A stretch of 64,000 nt of DNA. Origin: an uncultured Burkholderiales bacterium (GTDB taxonomy: Bacteria > Pseudomonadota > Gammaproteobacteria > Burkholderiales > Burkholderiaceae_C). The position numbers were made by a program, and so were the translations under genes. The notes below the pieces were generated by a model that worked only from the letters and a program-made list of their open reading frames with translations, was not told the DNA's origin and ran no database searches. Where the stretch lies: positions 124,001-188,000 of the forward strand of contig CALTTG010000001.1 of NCBI GenBank assembly GCA_943908475.1. Reading direction: 5' to 3'. Positions 9,060-18,346 of this stretch are shown here, piece after piece (the stretch's first letter is position 1; each line of letters starts with the position of its first letter).

Positions 9060-9821
9060 TCAGAGTCCTTGCTCTTGGGCCAAGGTCAGCAGACCTTGAA
9101 AAATCAGGTGATCGACCACTTGCACGGGCAGGTCTTCGGCAAGATGCATCAGTTTGGGCGCCGCGCCGCCAGACATCAGCAACAACGGTTGTTGCTTGGT
9201 GTGGCTGGCCAGTCGCCGGAAGCTGCGCTCAATGGCACCTGCGATCGCGTCGGTGCCTCCACTGGTGAGCGCGTCGCTGGTGTTCGTGGGGAAGTCACAC
9301 GCCTCCCCCATCGGCACTTTCAGGCCAGCAGTGCCCGTTTCCAAGGCTCTGAGCATGAGCCCGAACCCGGGCATGATCGAGCCGCCCAGGAATCGTCCCG
9401 TGGGGTCCAGCGCATCGATGGTGACCGCGGTGCCGACCATGATCACCAGAGCCGGCACCCCCGCATGCTTGGCATGCTGACGCGCGCCCACCAGGGCCGC
9501 CCACCGGTCGGCCCCCAGGCGTTGTGGGTGGTCATACCCGTTGACCACACCACCCGCACGTTCACTCGAGACCAACCATCGAGGGCGCTGCCCCCAACGC
9601 ATGAGTTGCTCCTCGACCCGACGCTTGATGGCATCGCCGGCCACCACACACCCCAGCATCCCTGCTGGAGGACGATGATGACGCCAGACGGTCTCGTGCA
9701 ACGCATCGATCTCCTCCAACATCACGGCGCCGTGATCAAGGAGCGTGGATTCGGGCAAGGCATTTTCAAACAGCCCCCATTTGAGTCGGGAGTTGCCGAT
9801 GTCGATGACCAGAAACGTCAT
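9060..9821 (-). CDS. coaX: Type III pantothenate kinase
   Basis: CoaX phosphorylates pantothenate in the first step of coenzyme A synthesis. The 253-residue product has the ASKHA-fold motifs: phosphate-1 DIGNSRLKWG at residues 5-14, GADRWAALVGA near 105, and phosphate-2 region VGTAVTID near 130, followed by GGSIMPGFGLM. MTFLVIDIGNS at 9821 is the family N-terminus; the frame is open for 72 codons further upstream, but that stretch looks non-coding. No birA gene lies upstream, although birA-coaX is common in the group; instead a 257-bp gap separates it from a divergent gene. No clear Shine-Dalgarno is present. Confidence 0.93.
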   Translation of the reverse strand: MTFLVIDIGNSRLKWGLFENALPESTLLDHGAVMLEEIDALHETVWRHHRPPAGMLGCVVAGDAIKRRVEEQLMRWGQRPRWLVSSERAGGVVNGYDHPQRLGADRWAALVGARQHAKHAGVPALVIMVGTAVTIDALDPTGRFLGGSIMPGFGLMLRALETGTAGLKVPMGEACDFPTNTSDALTSGGTDAIAGAIERSFRRLASHTKQQPLLLMSGGAAPKLMHLAEDLPVQVVDHLIFQGLLTLAQEQGL

Positions 9822-10078
9822 GAGGAAATAGGCTGACGAGCAACGGCCTCCACTGAGTTGGCCAGTTGCCCTGAGTTGGGAGCATCGCCTGCCTTGTGCC
9901 GGCAAGTCGCCCACATTGTGCCTCTGTAGCGTGGACACACCCCCAATCCAGCATTTTTTTTCCGCGCCGCAACACATTCCTTCCGGTTGGACAGCGTTTG
10001 GGCCGCGAAGTGCAGCCAAGCGTTGCACGCTCGCCATTTCGGCGCTAACCTAGGGTAAACACCAAACACTGTCAGATC

Positions 10079-10663
10079 ATGCCCCTTCGCACCACCTCTC
10101 GAATGACCCTGCTGACCCTCGCGCTTTGGGCGGGTAGCGCCTGTGCGGCGATCAAAGTCGCCGGCGTCCCATTTCCTGACACTGAAGAGGTGGCACACCA
10201 GCATCTCCAGCTCAATGGCGCAGGCGTTCGCGTCAAGATGGTTTTCGACGTTTACGCGGCCAGCTTGTATTTGCCCCAAAAAGCCACCGACGCACAGGGT
10301 GCTCTGTCCGCCCCTGGCGCCAAAAGCGTTCAAGCGGTGCTGTTGCGCAACCTGACAGCGGAGGAGTTTGTGGACGCGCTGCTCAAGGGCTACCAAGCCA
10401 ACAACAGCGAGGCCGATCAGGAACGCTTCAAGCCACAGCTTCAAACCCTGGAAGGCTTGATGCTGGGCATGAAATCGGCACCCAAAGGCAGCCACGTCAA
10501 AATCGATTTGATTCCCGGACAGGGCACACGCATTTCTCTCAATGGCAAGAAACTGGGCCCACACATCCCGGGAGATGAGTTCTATCTCAGCCTGCTGAAA
10601 ATCTGGCTGGGCAACAAACCTGTGGATTCAGACCTGAAATCGGCCTTGCTGGGCAAGCCCTGA
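10079..10663 (+). CDS. Secreted chalcone-isomerase-fold protein
   Basis: The 194-residue product has an N-terminal signal peptide (hydrophobic MTLLTLALWAGSACA, cleavage near residue 23). The mature part resembles bacterial periplasmic proteins of the chalcone isomerase-like family: IKVAGVPFPDTEEV, then LNGAGVRVKMVFDVYAASLYL near 45-65, and GDEFYLSLLKIWLGNKPVD near the C-terminus. The plant enzyme residues for flavonoid binding are not expected in these bacterial proteins, and their substrate is unknown. An in-frame ATG 24 bp downstream is an alternative start. The HDOD gene follows after 68 bp. Confidence 0.82.
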   Translation: MPLRTTSRMTLLTLALWAGSACAAIKVAGVPFPDTEEVAHQHLQLNGAGVRVKMVFDVYAASLYLPQKATDAQGALSAPGAKSVQAVLLRNLTAEEFVDALLKGYQANNSEADQERFKPQLQTLEGLMLGMKSAPKGSHVKIDLIPGQGTRISLNGKKLGPHIPGDEFYLSLLKIWLGNKPVDSDLKSALLGKP

Positions 10664-10682
10664 TTCAATTTTTCAACGGCTC

Positions 10683-10701
10683 ATGTCGAAATACACGACA
10701 T
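10683..10701. repeat. Perfect inverted repeat between two genes
   Basis: ATGTCG and CGACAT form a perfect 6-bp inverted repeat around a 7-nt AT-rich spacer (AAATACA). It sits in the 68-bp gap before the HDOD gene, 30 bp upstream of its ATG. It could be an operator or a small RNA hairpin; there is no U-tract, so it is not an intrinsic terminator. Confidence 0.5.
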
Positions 10702-10731
10702 CGCCTCAATGGCTGATGTCTTGGTGACGCC

Positions 10732-11595
10732 ATGCTGGACAAAGCCCTGAAAGATCTGAACGCTTGGACCGAGCTCCTGGTCGAGGCCGACATTCCGGTG
10801 CTGGCGAGCTCGATCAACGAAGTGGCTTTCATGGCCCAGGCCGAAGAAGTGCGTGGCAATGTGGACGCCCACAGCCTGTCTCAGGCATTGGGATCTGATC
10901 CCCTGATGACGCTCAAAGTGTTGTCACATGTCTCTCGGTACTGCACCCGCCTGAACGTTGAGCCCCCTGAAACACTCACCGGTGCGTTGGTGATGCAAGG
11001 GATCGGACCCTTCTTCACGGCCTTCAGCAACATGACCGCCGTGGAAACAGCGCTGTCCAATCATCCAGAGGCGCTCAAAGGCTTGCGCCGCACCATCGTG
11101 CGAGGCAAACGGGCGGCTCACTTGGCCTTTTCGTTTGCCATTCACAGACAGGACGAAGACGCCGAGGTGATCTACCAAGCGGCGCTGCTGCATGACTTTG
11201 CCGAGATGCTCATGTGGTGCCACGCGCCGTCACTGATGCTCGATGTCGAGCAGGCTTTGGCCAGGGACCACACCCTGCGTTCTGAGCAGGTACAGCAGGA
11301 CATCCTGAATGCCACCCTGCCTGACCTGGAACAGTCGCTGATGCATGCGTGGCAATTGCCTGACCTGCTGATCAGGTGCACCGATGACCGGCACGCCGAC
11401 CATCCACGCGTCAAAACGGTCATGCTGGCCACACGCGTGGCCCGACACACTCAATATGGCTGGCACACGCCGAATGCAGAAGCCGCGCTGCCCGACGACA
11501 TTCGGGACATCGCCGCACTGCTGAACCTGTCGACCATGGCCGCGATGGTCAAGGTCCACGACACGGACCTGAGCCTGAGTTTCAATGAAGCGTGA
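10732..11595 (+). CDS. HDOD-domain protein
   Basis: A 287-residue cytosolic protein with a single HDOD domain, a non-catalytic relative of the HD phosphohydrolase fold used in bacterial signalling. The domain spans about residues 10-215: DIPVLASSINEV at the start, DPLMTLKVLSHVSR near 62-75, and the helix YQAALLHDFAEMLMW near 145-160. There the HD-like pair LLHD is present without the full set of metal ligands. The C-terminus is a helical tail. The start ATG at 10732 follows a short region with no strong ribosome site. It converges with the sppA-like gene and overlaps it by 14 bp, with no terminator between them. The signalling partner is unknown. Confidence 0.88.
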   Translation: MLDKALKDLNAWTELLVEADIPVLASSINEVAFMAQAEEVRGNVDAHSLSQALGSDPLMTLKVLSHVSRYCTRLNVEPPETLTGALVMQGIGPFFTAFSNMTAVETALSNHPEALKGLRRTIVRGKRAAHLAFSFAIHRQDEDAEVIYQAALLHDFAEMLMWCHAPSLMLDVEQALARDHTLRSEQVQQDILNATLPDLEQSLMHAWQLPDLLIRCTDDRHADHPRVKTVMLATRVARHTQYGWHTPNAEAALPDDIRDIAALLNLSTMAAMVKVHDTDLSLSFNEA

Positions 11596-12526
11596 TGGTC
11601 GAGCGCATGGCCTGAACCGCACCCGCACCGATGGCTGCGCCGAAGCGCTTGGCGAGACGCTCGGCGAGGTTCTCCTTGACCGTGTAGTCGATCACATCTT
11701 CAGCCTTCACCACGTCACGGGCGATCTTGTCCAGGCTGCCCAGTTTGTCGGCCAAGCCCAACTGAACGGCTTGCTCACCATTCCAAAACAGCCCGGAGAA
11801 CGTGTCTTCTGACTCTTTGAGGCGCTTGCCCCGCCCCTCTCGCACCACCTTGATGAACTGCTGGTGGATCTGATCCAGCATGGTTTGTGCATAAGCCTCC
11901 TGATCAGGGTTGCGTGGAGAAAAGGGGTCGAGCATGCCCTTGTTCTGCCCCGCAGTCATCAGGCGACGCTCGACACCGACCTTGCTCATCACATCGGTGA
12001 AGCCGAACCCGTCCATCAACACCCCAATGGAGCCCACGATCGACGCTTTGTCGACATACACCTCGTCGGCCGCAACGGCGATGTAGAAAGCCGCAGAGGC
12101 GCACATTTCTTCGCAGACGGCATAGACCTTCTTTTTGTGCAGCTTCTTCAGGCGGATGATTTCTTCGTTGATCAAGCCCGCCTGAACAGGGCTGCCACCA
12201 GGCGAATTCAAGCGAACCACCACCGCCTTGGCACCTTCATCCTCGAACGCACTTTTGAGCGCCGAATTCAGGCTGTCGGCATTCGCTTCGGCATCCACAG
12301 CAATTTCGCCGCGAACCTCCACCAGGGCCGTGTGGGGGGTCACGGGCGCCGTGGCGGCCGGCATGGACTCGACGGTCGCCCAGATCGAGGACACCAACAA
12401 CCCGATCCAGAGAATGCGCCAAACCCACCGCCAGCGGGCCTGACGACGCTGTTCAGCCAAAAAGGCACGCGCAAATTCTCCGAGCAGTTGTTGCTGAACG
12501 GTGGAGGAGTGATCGTCTTGGCTCAT
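11582..12526 (-). CDS. sppA: S49-family signal peptide peptidase (SppA-like)
   Basis: A membrane-bound serine protease that digests signal peptides left in the inner membrane. The 314-residue protein is of the short, single-domain type. It has one N-terminal membrane helix (about residues 33-55, WVWRILWIGLLVSSIWA), then the protease domain. LNSPGGSPVQAG near 106 forms the oxyanion region, CASAAFYIAVAADE near 143-156 carries the nucleophile serine, and DKASIVGSIGV near 160 holds the likely general-base lysine. It is the last gene of the rluC-gph-Rieske-sppA series, 23 bp after the Rieske gene. Its 3' end overlaps the convergent HDOD gene. Confidence 0.92.
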   Translation of the reverse strand: MSQDDHSSTVQQQLLGEFARAFLAEQRRQARWRWVWRILWIGLLVSSIWATVESMPAATAPVTPHTALVEVRGEIAVDAEANADSLNSALKSAFEDEGAKAVVVRLNSPGGSPVQAGLINEEIIRLKKLHKKKVYAVCEEMCASAAFYIAVAADEVYVDKASIVGSIGVLMDGFGFTDVMSKVGVERRLMTAGQNKGMLDPFSPRNPDQEAYAQTMLDQIHQQFIKVVREGRGKRLKESEDTFSGLFWNGEQAVQLGLADKLGSLDKIARDVVKAEDVIDYTVKENLAERLAKRFGAAIGAGAVQAMRSTITLH

Positions 12527-12549
12527 GGGTCAATGGCGAAAAAACGGGG

Positions 12550-12927
12550 TCAAAAAACCGGTTGAATGTACGGCGTGGGCTGCCAGTGGATGGTTCCGTC
12601 TTGCTCAGTCAAGGCGATCGACACCAGCCGCTTGCCAGGACAAGGCCCCAACACGCACACCCCACTGCGGGGCTCGTACAGCGCACCATGCACCGAGCAG
12701 ATGATGAATCGTTGGTCTGCATCCCAGAACTGCCCGGGCTGCCAATCCATTTCGGCCGGCACATGGGCACAGCGGTTCAAGTAGGCCACAGCACGCCCCT
12801 CGAAGCGAACCGCAAATGCAGGACTGACACGGCCATGTTCCAGCACATCGAAGGTGAAGGCACCGTCAGACTCTCGGAGGTCTTCCGACGCACACAGGTG
12901 CTGTGGAACCAAATGGGGATCAGGCAT
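12550..12927 (-). CDS. Rieske [2Fe-2S] protein
   Basis: A small soluble Rieske-fold protein of 125 residues. The cluster ligands are in CAHVP (Cys and His near residues 53-55) and CSVHGALY (near 77-84), the standard C-x-H and C-x2-H pairs. Such stand-alone proteins serve as electron carriers, but the partner here is not evident. MPDPHLVPQHLC at 12927 is chosen as start; it overlaps the gph stop by 8 bp, and the longer open frame from 13014 would run deep into gph. It lies between gph and sppA, an arrangement I recall from other Burkholderiales. Confidence 0.9.
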   Translation of the reverse strand: MPDPHLVPQHLCASEDLRESDGAFTFDVLEHGRVSPAFAVRFEGRAVAYLNRCAHVPAEMDWQPGQFWDADQRFIICSVHGALYEPRSGVCVLGPCPGKRLVSIALTEQDGTIHWQPTPYIQPVF

Positions 12928-13600
12928 GCCGAACCAACCACTGATGAAGCTCGACCACCGAATGGGCGACCAAACGGGTGTTGAATTCAGCGAATGCATC
13001 AGGCTCGTGTGCACCGTAACTCACGGCGATCGCCGCGGTGCCCGCATTGGCCGCCAACTGCAGGTCGTGCGTGGTGTCACCGATCATCAACGTGCGTTCT
13101 GGATCGACACCGAACTCGCGCATCAACTCCTGAAGCATTTGCGGGTGAGGCTTGGACCGTGTTTCGTCGGCCGTGCGGGTGCCATCGAACATGCCCCTCA
13201 ATTCCACATGCTGCAAGGCCTCGTCCAAGCCCTGACGGCTTTTGCCCGTGGCCACGGCCAGCCAATGCTGACGGCGCTTGAGGTCGGCGAGCAAAGGCAG
13301 CGTGCCTTCAAACAGGCTGAGCTGATGTTGACTGGCGAAATAGTGGTGACGGTAGCGATGCCCCAGCTCTGGCACGCGTGCTGGGTCCAGGGAGGGCGCC
13401 ACATGGGCCAACGCATCGTGCAACCCCAGCCCAATGACATATGCCGCATTTTGTGGGCTCGGCACCGGCAATCCCAAATCGGCACACGCCGACTGAATGC
13501 AGCCCACGATGAGGGCGGTGGAGTCAAACAGGGTGCCATCCCAATCGAACACGATCAGGTCGAACTGGCGAGGTCGGAAATCAGTCACGTGCGTGTCCAT
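12920..13600 (-). CDS. gph: HAD-superfamily phosphatase, phosphoglycolate phosphatase type
   Basis: A 226-residue HAD hydrolase of the Gph/CbbY type. Motif I is FDWDGTLFDST (residues 18-28, with both catalytic aspartates), motif II is VATGKS near 116, motif III lysine lies in SKPHPQM near 150, and motif IV is MIGDTTHDLQLA near 172. A small helical cap follows motif I. The likely role is removal of 2-phosphoglycolate or a related phosphoester; substrate specificity cannot be read from sequence. It lies 32 bp after rluC, and this rluC-gph-Rieske-sppA order favours one transcript. Start is the ATG at 13600. Confidence 0.9.
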   Translation of the reverse strand: MDTHVTDFRPRQFDLIVFDWDGTLFDSTALIVGCIQSACADLGLPVPSPQNAAYVIGLGLHDALAHVAPSLDPARVPELGHRYRHHYFASQHQLSLFEGTLPLLADLKRRQHWLAVATGKSRQGLDEALQHVELRGMFDGTRTADETRSKPHPQMLQELMREFGVDPERTLMIGDTTHDLQLAANAGTAAIAVSYGAHEPDAFAEFNTRLVAHSVVELHQWLVRHA

Positions 13601-13632
13601 TTCTGGGCAAAGAAGTCCCGGTGGCGTCTGAA

Positions 13633-14640
13633 TCAGCTGGCCGATGCCAGATGATCCACCAAGGCCTGACAGTCGGCAGGCAGAGGGGCATTGACCTGAA
13701 TTTCTTCACCGGAGGCTGGGTGCGGGATGCGCAGTTCGCGCGCATGGAGGAACATCCGGTCAAATTTGATGCCCGGGACCGCCTGACCTTTGGCCATGGC
13801 TTTGTTCAATGCAAAGTCCCCGTACTTGTCATCGCCAATGATCGCATGGCCTTCGTGACACAAGTGGACGCGAATCTGGTGGGTTCGCCCCGTCTTGATC
13901 GTGACATCCAACAGGCTGAATGCACCAAAATCTTGAAGAACCTTGACCAAGGTGATGGAGCGGCGTCCATCTTCCGGCTCGGCCACCGCCATGACCCGGC
14001 GCTCACCCTCAGGGGTGAGGAATTTGTGCAGTGCCACATCGATGACCTTTTTGGACACGGGCCAACGGCCGATGACCATCGCGGCATAGGTCTTGTGCGC
14101 GGTCCGCTGCCGGAAGCAATCCTGCAAGGTGGTCAACGCACTTCGCTTCTTGGCCACGAGCAACACACCGGAGGTTTCCTTGTCGAGGCGGTGGACCAAT
14201 TCGAGAAAGCGGGCCTGAGGACGTGCACGACGCAACTGCTCGATCACACCGAAACTCACCCCACTGCCCCCGTGAACCGCCACCCCGGCCGGTTTGTTGA
14301 TCGCCAACAGGTGATCGTCTTCGAACAAGATGGGAAATTCCCGCGCCGGCACACTGGCGGCATCGGTGGTCGGCTCCGGCAGCCGAACCGGCGGCACGCG
14401 AACTTCATCACCCAAGGCCAGACGGGTGTCAACCGAGGCTCGCGCCTTGTTCACGCGAACTTCGCCACTGCGAATGATTCGGTAGACGAGCGGCTTGGGT
14501 GCGCCTTTGAGAATCTTGGTCAGGAAGTTGTCCAGACGCTGGCCTTCACTGCCTTCATCAATGCGCACGTATTGCACCGATGCCACAGGCGATTTCACTT
14601 CTTGAGACGATTTTTTCGCGCCTATAATGGGCTTAGCCAC
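13633..14640 (-). CDS. rluC: 23S rRNA pseudouridine synthase RluC
   Basis: This enzyme converts specific uridines of 23S rRNA to pseudouridine. The 335-residue protein has an S4 RNA-binding domain (about residues 30-95, EGQRLDNFLTKILKGAPKPL) and an RluA-type catalytic domain with the motif HRLDKETSGVLL near 148-159 containing the catalytic Asp. The start is a GTG at 14640. The plus-strand -10 box of the divergent rne gene lies inside its first codons, so rluC translation initiation and rne transcription initiation overlap. The divergent rluC/rne pairing is also found in E. coli, which supports both names. Confidence 0.93.
   Translation of the reverse strand: MAKPIIGAKKSSQEVKSPVASVQYVRIDEGSEGQRLDNFLTKILKGAPKPLVYRIIRSGEVRVNKARASVDTRLALGDEVRVPPVRLPEPTTDAASVPAREFPILFEDDHLLAINKPAGVAVHGGSGVSFGVIEQLRRARPQARFLELVHRLDKETSGVLLVAKKRSALTTLQDCFRQRTAHKTYAAMVIGRWPVSKKVIDVALHKFLTPEGERRVMAVAEPEDGRRSITLVKVLQDFGAFSLLDVTIKTGRTHQIRVHLCHEGHAIIGDDKYGDFALNKAMAKGQAVPGIKFDRMFLHARELRIPHPASGEEIQVNAPLPADCQALVDHLASAS
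14602..14628 (+). promoter_or_regulatory. Candidate rne promoter
   Basis: A perfect TATAAT lies at 14623-14628, with TTGAGA at 14602-14607 (15-bp spacer, slightly short). It points towards rne and lies within the first codons of the divergent rluC gene. A transcript from here would have a leader of about 725 nt before the rne ATG. Confidence 0.55.
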
Positions 14641-15358
14641 GATTGAATAGTGTGTTGTGATTTGATGAATTGCAATGCAGGCATGGCCCGACGCGAAGTG
14701 TACCGTTCAGAACCTCTGTGCTGAACCCGACGGGCGCCAATCAGGAGTGGTCAGGTGGGCGAGCCCACCACCCAAGACCGATGGTGATGCAGCTTTGGCT
14801 GCTCGTGTCGAGAAAATCGCCCAAGGTGCGGTTTTGCGATGTGAGTGACCAAGTCAGAAGAAACGTCGATCGAACCCACAAACAAGGTTTATGGGCAAAA
14901 GCGAGTTCACTTCAAGTGAGACGCTCGTGCCCGCGTCAACAGTCGAACGCATGATGGGGCCTTCCAAGGCAAACGTTGCTGATACCCCTCGCCTGGCCGC
15001 CCGCCGTACCCCGGTGGTGCCTGCCTTTGAGCGAGCGTGGTCGCCGTTGCCCGCAATGGATCGCGCCATGCCCCCCGCCCTCCACCACGACTTGCCTCCA
15101 TGCTCTGGCACACCTGTGCCCTGGGTCGTTGCAGGCCCGGTGGGAGGCAGGTTTGCGCCAACGCTGCTGACGCATGCGCCCTTGCAGCACTGACAATGCG
15201 CCACCACAAACGCGCGTCGGTGCCTGCCCAGGCAATTCCTTATCCGGTTCGTTCGTGTTGATTCGTGCATGAAAACTGGCTTTGGCCCGCAAGGCTGAAG
15301 TCGATCGAGGCCGAGCCTGGAGCCATCCCAGGCAAGCCTCGTTGTGACTGGAGTGCAC
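14641..15358 (+). promoter_or_regulatory. Long structured 5' leader of rne
   Basis: There is no convincing gene in these 718 bases: the short open frames lack ribosome sites and recognisable protein sequence. The region probably forms most of the rne 5' untranslated region. Two hairpins are visible by eye: GTTCAG/CTGAAC at 14705-14726 and GGTGGG/CCCACC around a CGAG loop at 14754-14769. In E. coli a 361-nt rne leader lets RNase E control its own mRNA level. A similar role here is inference from position and length. Confidence 0.55.
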
Positions 15359-18301
15359 ATGAAGCGCATGCTGATCAACGCCACGCAGCCGGAAGAACGG
15401 CGCCTGGCCATCGTTGACGGACAAAAACTGCTCGACTTCGAGACCGAAATTGAAGGTCGCGAGCAGCGCAAAGGCAACATCTACAAAGCGGTCGTGACCC
15501 GCGTCGAGCCCTCGCTCGAAGCCTGTTTCGTCGATTACGGCGAAGAACGCCACGGCTTCCTGCCGTTCAAGGAAATCTCCCGCCAATACTTCAAGGAAGG
15601 CGTGGAGGTTCGCTCGGCCAAGATCCAGGACGTGATCAAGGAAGGTCAGTCGCTGGTCGTTCAGGTCGAAAAGGAAGAGCGCGGCAACAAGGGCGCAGCC
15701 CTGACCACGTTTGTCTCCCTGGCCGGTCGCTACTTGGTGCTGATGCCCAACAACCCGCGTGGTGGTGGCGTGAGCCGTCGCATCGAGGGCGACGATCGGG
15801 AAGAGCTCAAAGAAGCCATGGATCAGCTCGAGTACCCGAAGGGAATGAGCCTGATCGCCCGAACCGCCGGCATCGGTCGCACCGCGGCCGAGCTGCAGTG
15901 GGACCTCAATTACATGCTCAAGCTGTGGTCGGCCATCGACGGCGCCGCACAAGAGGGTAAAGGCGCATTCCTGATTTATCAGGAGTCGTCGCTGGTCATT
16001 CGCGCCATCCGTGACTATTTCACGGCCGACATTGGCGAGATCCTGATCGACACGGACGACATCTACGAACAGGCCAAGCAGTTCATGCTGCACGTGATGC
16101 CTGAAACGGCCAACCGCGTGAAGCGTTACCGTGATGATGCCGCGCTGTTCTCGCGCTTCCAGATCGAGCATCAGATCGAGACGGCGTTCAGCCGCACGGT
16201 GAACCTGCCCTCGGGCGGCGCCATCGTGATCGACCACACCGAAGCCTTGGTGTCGGTGGACGTGAACTCGGCCCGTGCCACCCGCGGCAGCGACATCGAG
16301 GAAACCGCCACCCGCACGAACCTGGAGGCGGCGGACGAAATCGCCCGCCAGATGCGCCTGCGCGACTTGGGCGGCTTGATCGTGGTCGACTTCATCGACA
16401 TGGAAGAGTCGAAGAACCGCCGCGAAGTCGAGCAACGCCTGCGTGATGCCCTTCGTTTCGACCGTGCGCGTGTCCAGTTCAGCACCATCAGCAAGTTTGG
16501 TTTGCTGGAAATGTCCCGCCAGCGACTGCGCCCTGCCCTGTCCGAAGGCTCTCACATCACCTGCCCGCGCTGCAACGGCACGGGGCACATCCGAGACACC
16601 GAATCGTCGGCACTGCAAATCCTGCGCATCATTCAAGAAGAATCGATGAAGGACAACACCGCCGCCGTGCACGTGCAAGTGCCGGTGGAGGTGACCTCCT
16701 TCCTGTTGAATGAAAAGCGCACCGAGATCACCAAGATCGAACTCAAGCAGCGCGTGACCGTGCTGCTGGTGCCCAACCGCCACCTGGAGACGCCCAACTA
16801 CAAGCTGGAGCGACTGCGCCATGACGATCCCCGTCTGGAAAACATCCAGGCCAGCTACGCCATGGTCGAGGATGTCGAAGAGGACGTGGGCATCACCCGT
16901 CGCGAAAAGTCATCCAAGCCCAAGCAAGAGCCGGTGATCAAGGGCGTGCTGCCGGATCAGCCTGCGCCGGTGGCGCCGCCCAAGCCCGAGCCTGCACCCA
17001 TGGCGCCTGCGCCTGTGGCCGCGCCCGCCCTGCCCCCCGCAGCGCCTGCTCGTGCCGCATCGGGTGGTTTCTTCGGCTGGATCAAGCGGCTGTTCAGCGC
17101 CCCTGAGCCCTTTGTGGCGGCACCAGCGCCTGCGGCAGCACCCGCAGCGCCCGCCACTGAGCCTGAGTCACGTGAAGGCAAAACGGGCCAACGTGGCCGT
17201 CGCGAGGGTCGTGAGGGCCGAGATGGCCGACGCGGCGATCGCCAAGAGCGCGCAGACCGTGGCGACAAGGCCGAACGGGGCGAACGTCAAGGCCGACGCA
17301 ATGAGCGGGGCGAGCGCCCCATGGCGGAAGGTGAGACGCGTGAAGAACGGGGCGGCCGTGGTCGTCGTGGACCTCGCGAAGACCAACGCACAGATGCCGC
17401 GCCGGTGGAAGGTCGCGAGCCACGCGAGGGTCAACGTGACGGCGGTCGCCGTCGCCGTGGCGAACGCACCCCCCGTGAAGCCAATGCCGAAGCCTTGAAC
17501 GAGTCGCTGGACCCCACGCTGACATCGCAACCCTTGGGCGCCGAGCCCCAGGTCGATGCATCCGCAACCGATGACGCGTCGGGCGACAACCGTGACGGCG
17601 GCCGTCGTCGTCGTCGCGGTGGTCGCGGTCGCGGTGGCGAGGGTGAGGGCCTGGAGCAAACTGCCGACGTCAACACCGCGGATGCCGCCTCTGGCGACCT
17701 GGGTGCCCAAGACGCAGTGGCCCACGCCGAAGGTGGTGAGCCAGGTGAGGGTGAAGACGGTCGTCGTCGCCGGAGCCGTGATCGCTATCGTCGTGGCGAG
17801 CGCCGCGAGCGTCGTGAGGGTGACGAAGCTGGCGTGCCCCAAGAGGCCTCCAGTTTGTCGATGGCCCTGCCCGCTGCGGATGACATCGGCACCGGCCCCT
17901 TCAGCCTGGCACCTGCCGTTGGTGCGGAGACCCCCGAGCCCGCACAAACAGTGAGCCCTGTGACGCTGACGCCTGCCGAGGCAGCAGCAGAACCTTCCGC
18001 CCCCGCTGCGGCGCCGGTCTCGGCTCCTGAGGTGGCGCCCATGCCAGTCGTCGAGGCGTTCGTGTTGCCCATCGACTCGCTGCAGGCTTTGGCCTCAAGC
18101 GCCGGGTTGGAGTGGGTGAACTCTGACGCGGAGAAGATTCGCGCCGTGCAGGAGGCCATTGCCGCCGAGCCCAAGCCCGTGCACGTTCCTCGCGAGCGCA
18201 AGCCCGTCGTGGTGCTCGACGAAGGTCCGTTGGTCTTGGTTGAAACCCGCAAGGACCTCAGCCAGATCAAGCTGCCCTTCGAGGAATCTGCAGCCAGCTG
18301 A
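15359..18301 (+). CDS. rne: Ribonuclease E
   Basis: RNase E is the main endonuclease for mRNA decay and for rRNA and tRNA processing, and organises the degradosome. The 980-residue protein has an S1 domain (about 36-120), the catalytic aspartates D301 (VSVDVNSARAT) and D344 (IVVDFIDM), and the zinc-link CPRC at 402-405; these are shifted by only two from E. coli. From about 520 it is disordered: a Pro/Ala stretch, a short amphipathic helix (GGFFGWIKRLFSAPEP) that could bind the membrane, and a long Arg/Gly/Asp/Glu-rich RNA-binding tract. The C-terminal peptide SQIKLPFEES may be a partner-binding motif. ATG at 15359 follows GGAG and gives the conserved start MKRMLINATQ. Confidence 0.97.
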   Translation: MKRMLINATQPEERRLAIVDGQKLLDFETEIEGREQRKGNIYKAVVTRVEPSLEACFVDYGEERHGFLPFKEISRQYFKEGVEVRSAKIQDVIKEGQSLVVQVEKEERGNKGAALTTFVSLAGRYLVLMPNNPRGGGVSRRIEGDDREELKEAMDQLEYPKGMSLIARTAGIGRTAAELQWDLNYMLKLWSAIDGAAQEGKGAFLIYQESSLVIRAIRDYFTADIGEILIDTDDIYEQAKQFMLHVMPETANRVKRYRDDAALFSRFQIEHQIETAFSRTVNLPSGGAIVIDHTEALVSVDVNSARATRGSDIEETATRTNLEAADEIARQMRLRDLGGLIVVDFIDMEESKNRREVEQRLRDALRFDRARVQFSTISKFGLLEMSRQRLRPALSEGSHITCPRCNGTGHIRDTESSALQILRIIQEESMKDNTAAVHVQVPVEVTSFLLNEKRTEITKIELKQRVTVLLVPNRHLETPNYKLERLRHDDPRLENIQASYAMVEDVEEDVGITRREKSSKPKQEPVIKGVLPDQPAPVAPPKPEPAPMAPAPVAAPALPPAAPARAASGGFFGWIKRLFSAPEPFVAAPAPAAAPAAPATEPESREGKTGQRGRREGREGRDGRRGDRQERADRGDKAERGERQGRRNERGERPMAEGETREERGGRGRRGPREDQRTDAAPVEGREPREGQRDGGRRRRGERTPREANAEALNESLDPTLTSQPLGAEPQVDASATDDASGDNRDGGRRRRRGGRGRGGEGEGLEQTADVNTADAASGDLGAQDAVAHAEGGEPGEGEDGRRRRSRDRYRRGERRERREGDEAGVPQEASSLSMALPAADDIGTGPFSLAPAVGAETPEPAQTVSPVTLTPAEAAAEPSAPAAAPVSAPEVAPMPVVEAFVLPIDSLQALASSAGLEWVNSDAEKIRAVQEAIAAEPKPVHVPRERKPVVVLDEGPLVLVETRKDLSQIKLPFEESAAS

Positions 18302-18320
18302 TCGCTGACAGGCGTCCCCC

Positions 18321-18346
18321 AAAGCCCGGCTCGTCCGGGCTTTTTT
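18321..18346 (+). terminator. Intrinsic terminator of rne
   Basis: AAAGCCCGG and CCGGGCTTT form a perfect stem with a 5-nt loop (CTCGT), followed by a run of six T. It starts 19 bp after the rne stop codon. Confidence 0.92.

Noticed and set aside
9822..10037. 72-codon N-terminal extension of coaX
   Set aside because: The extension has no conserved sequence and CoaX proteins begin directly at the phosphate-1 strand found at 9821.
14936..16822. 628-codon minus-strand open frame opposite rne
   Set aside because: It is antisense to the conserved catalytic part of RNase E, has no ribosome site and low-complexity His/Val/Gln composition. High GC content produces such shadow frames.
17170..17830. 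Tandem repeats in the 3' half of rne
   Set aside because: The repetitive look comes from Arg/Gly/Glu codons of the disordered RNA-binding tract; no exact long repeat unit was found.
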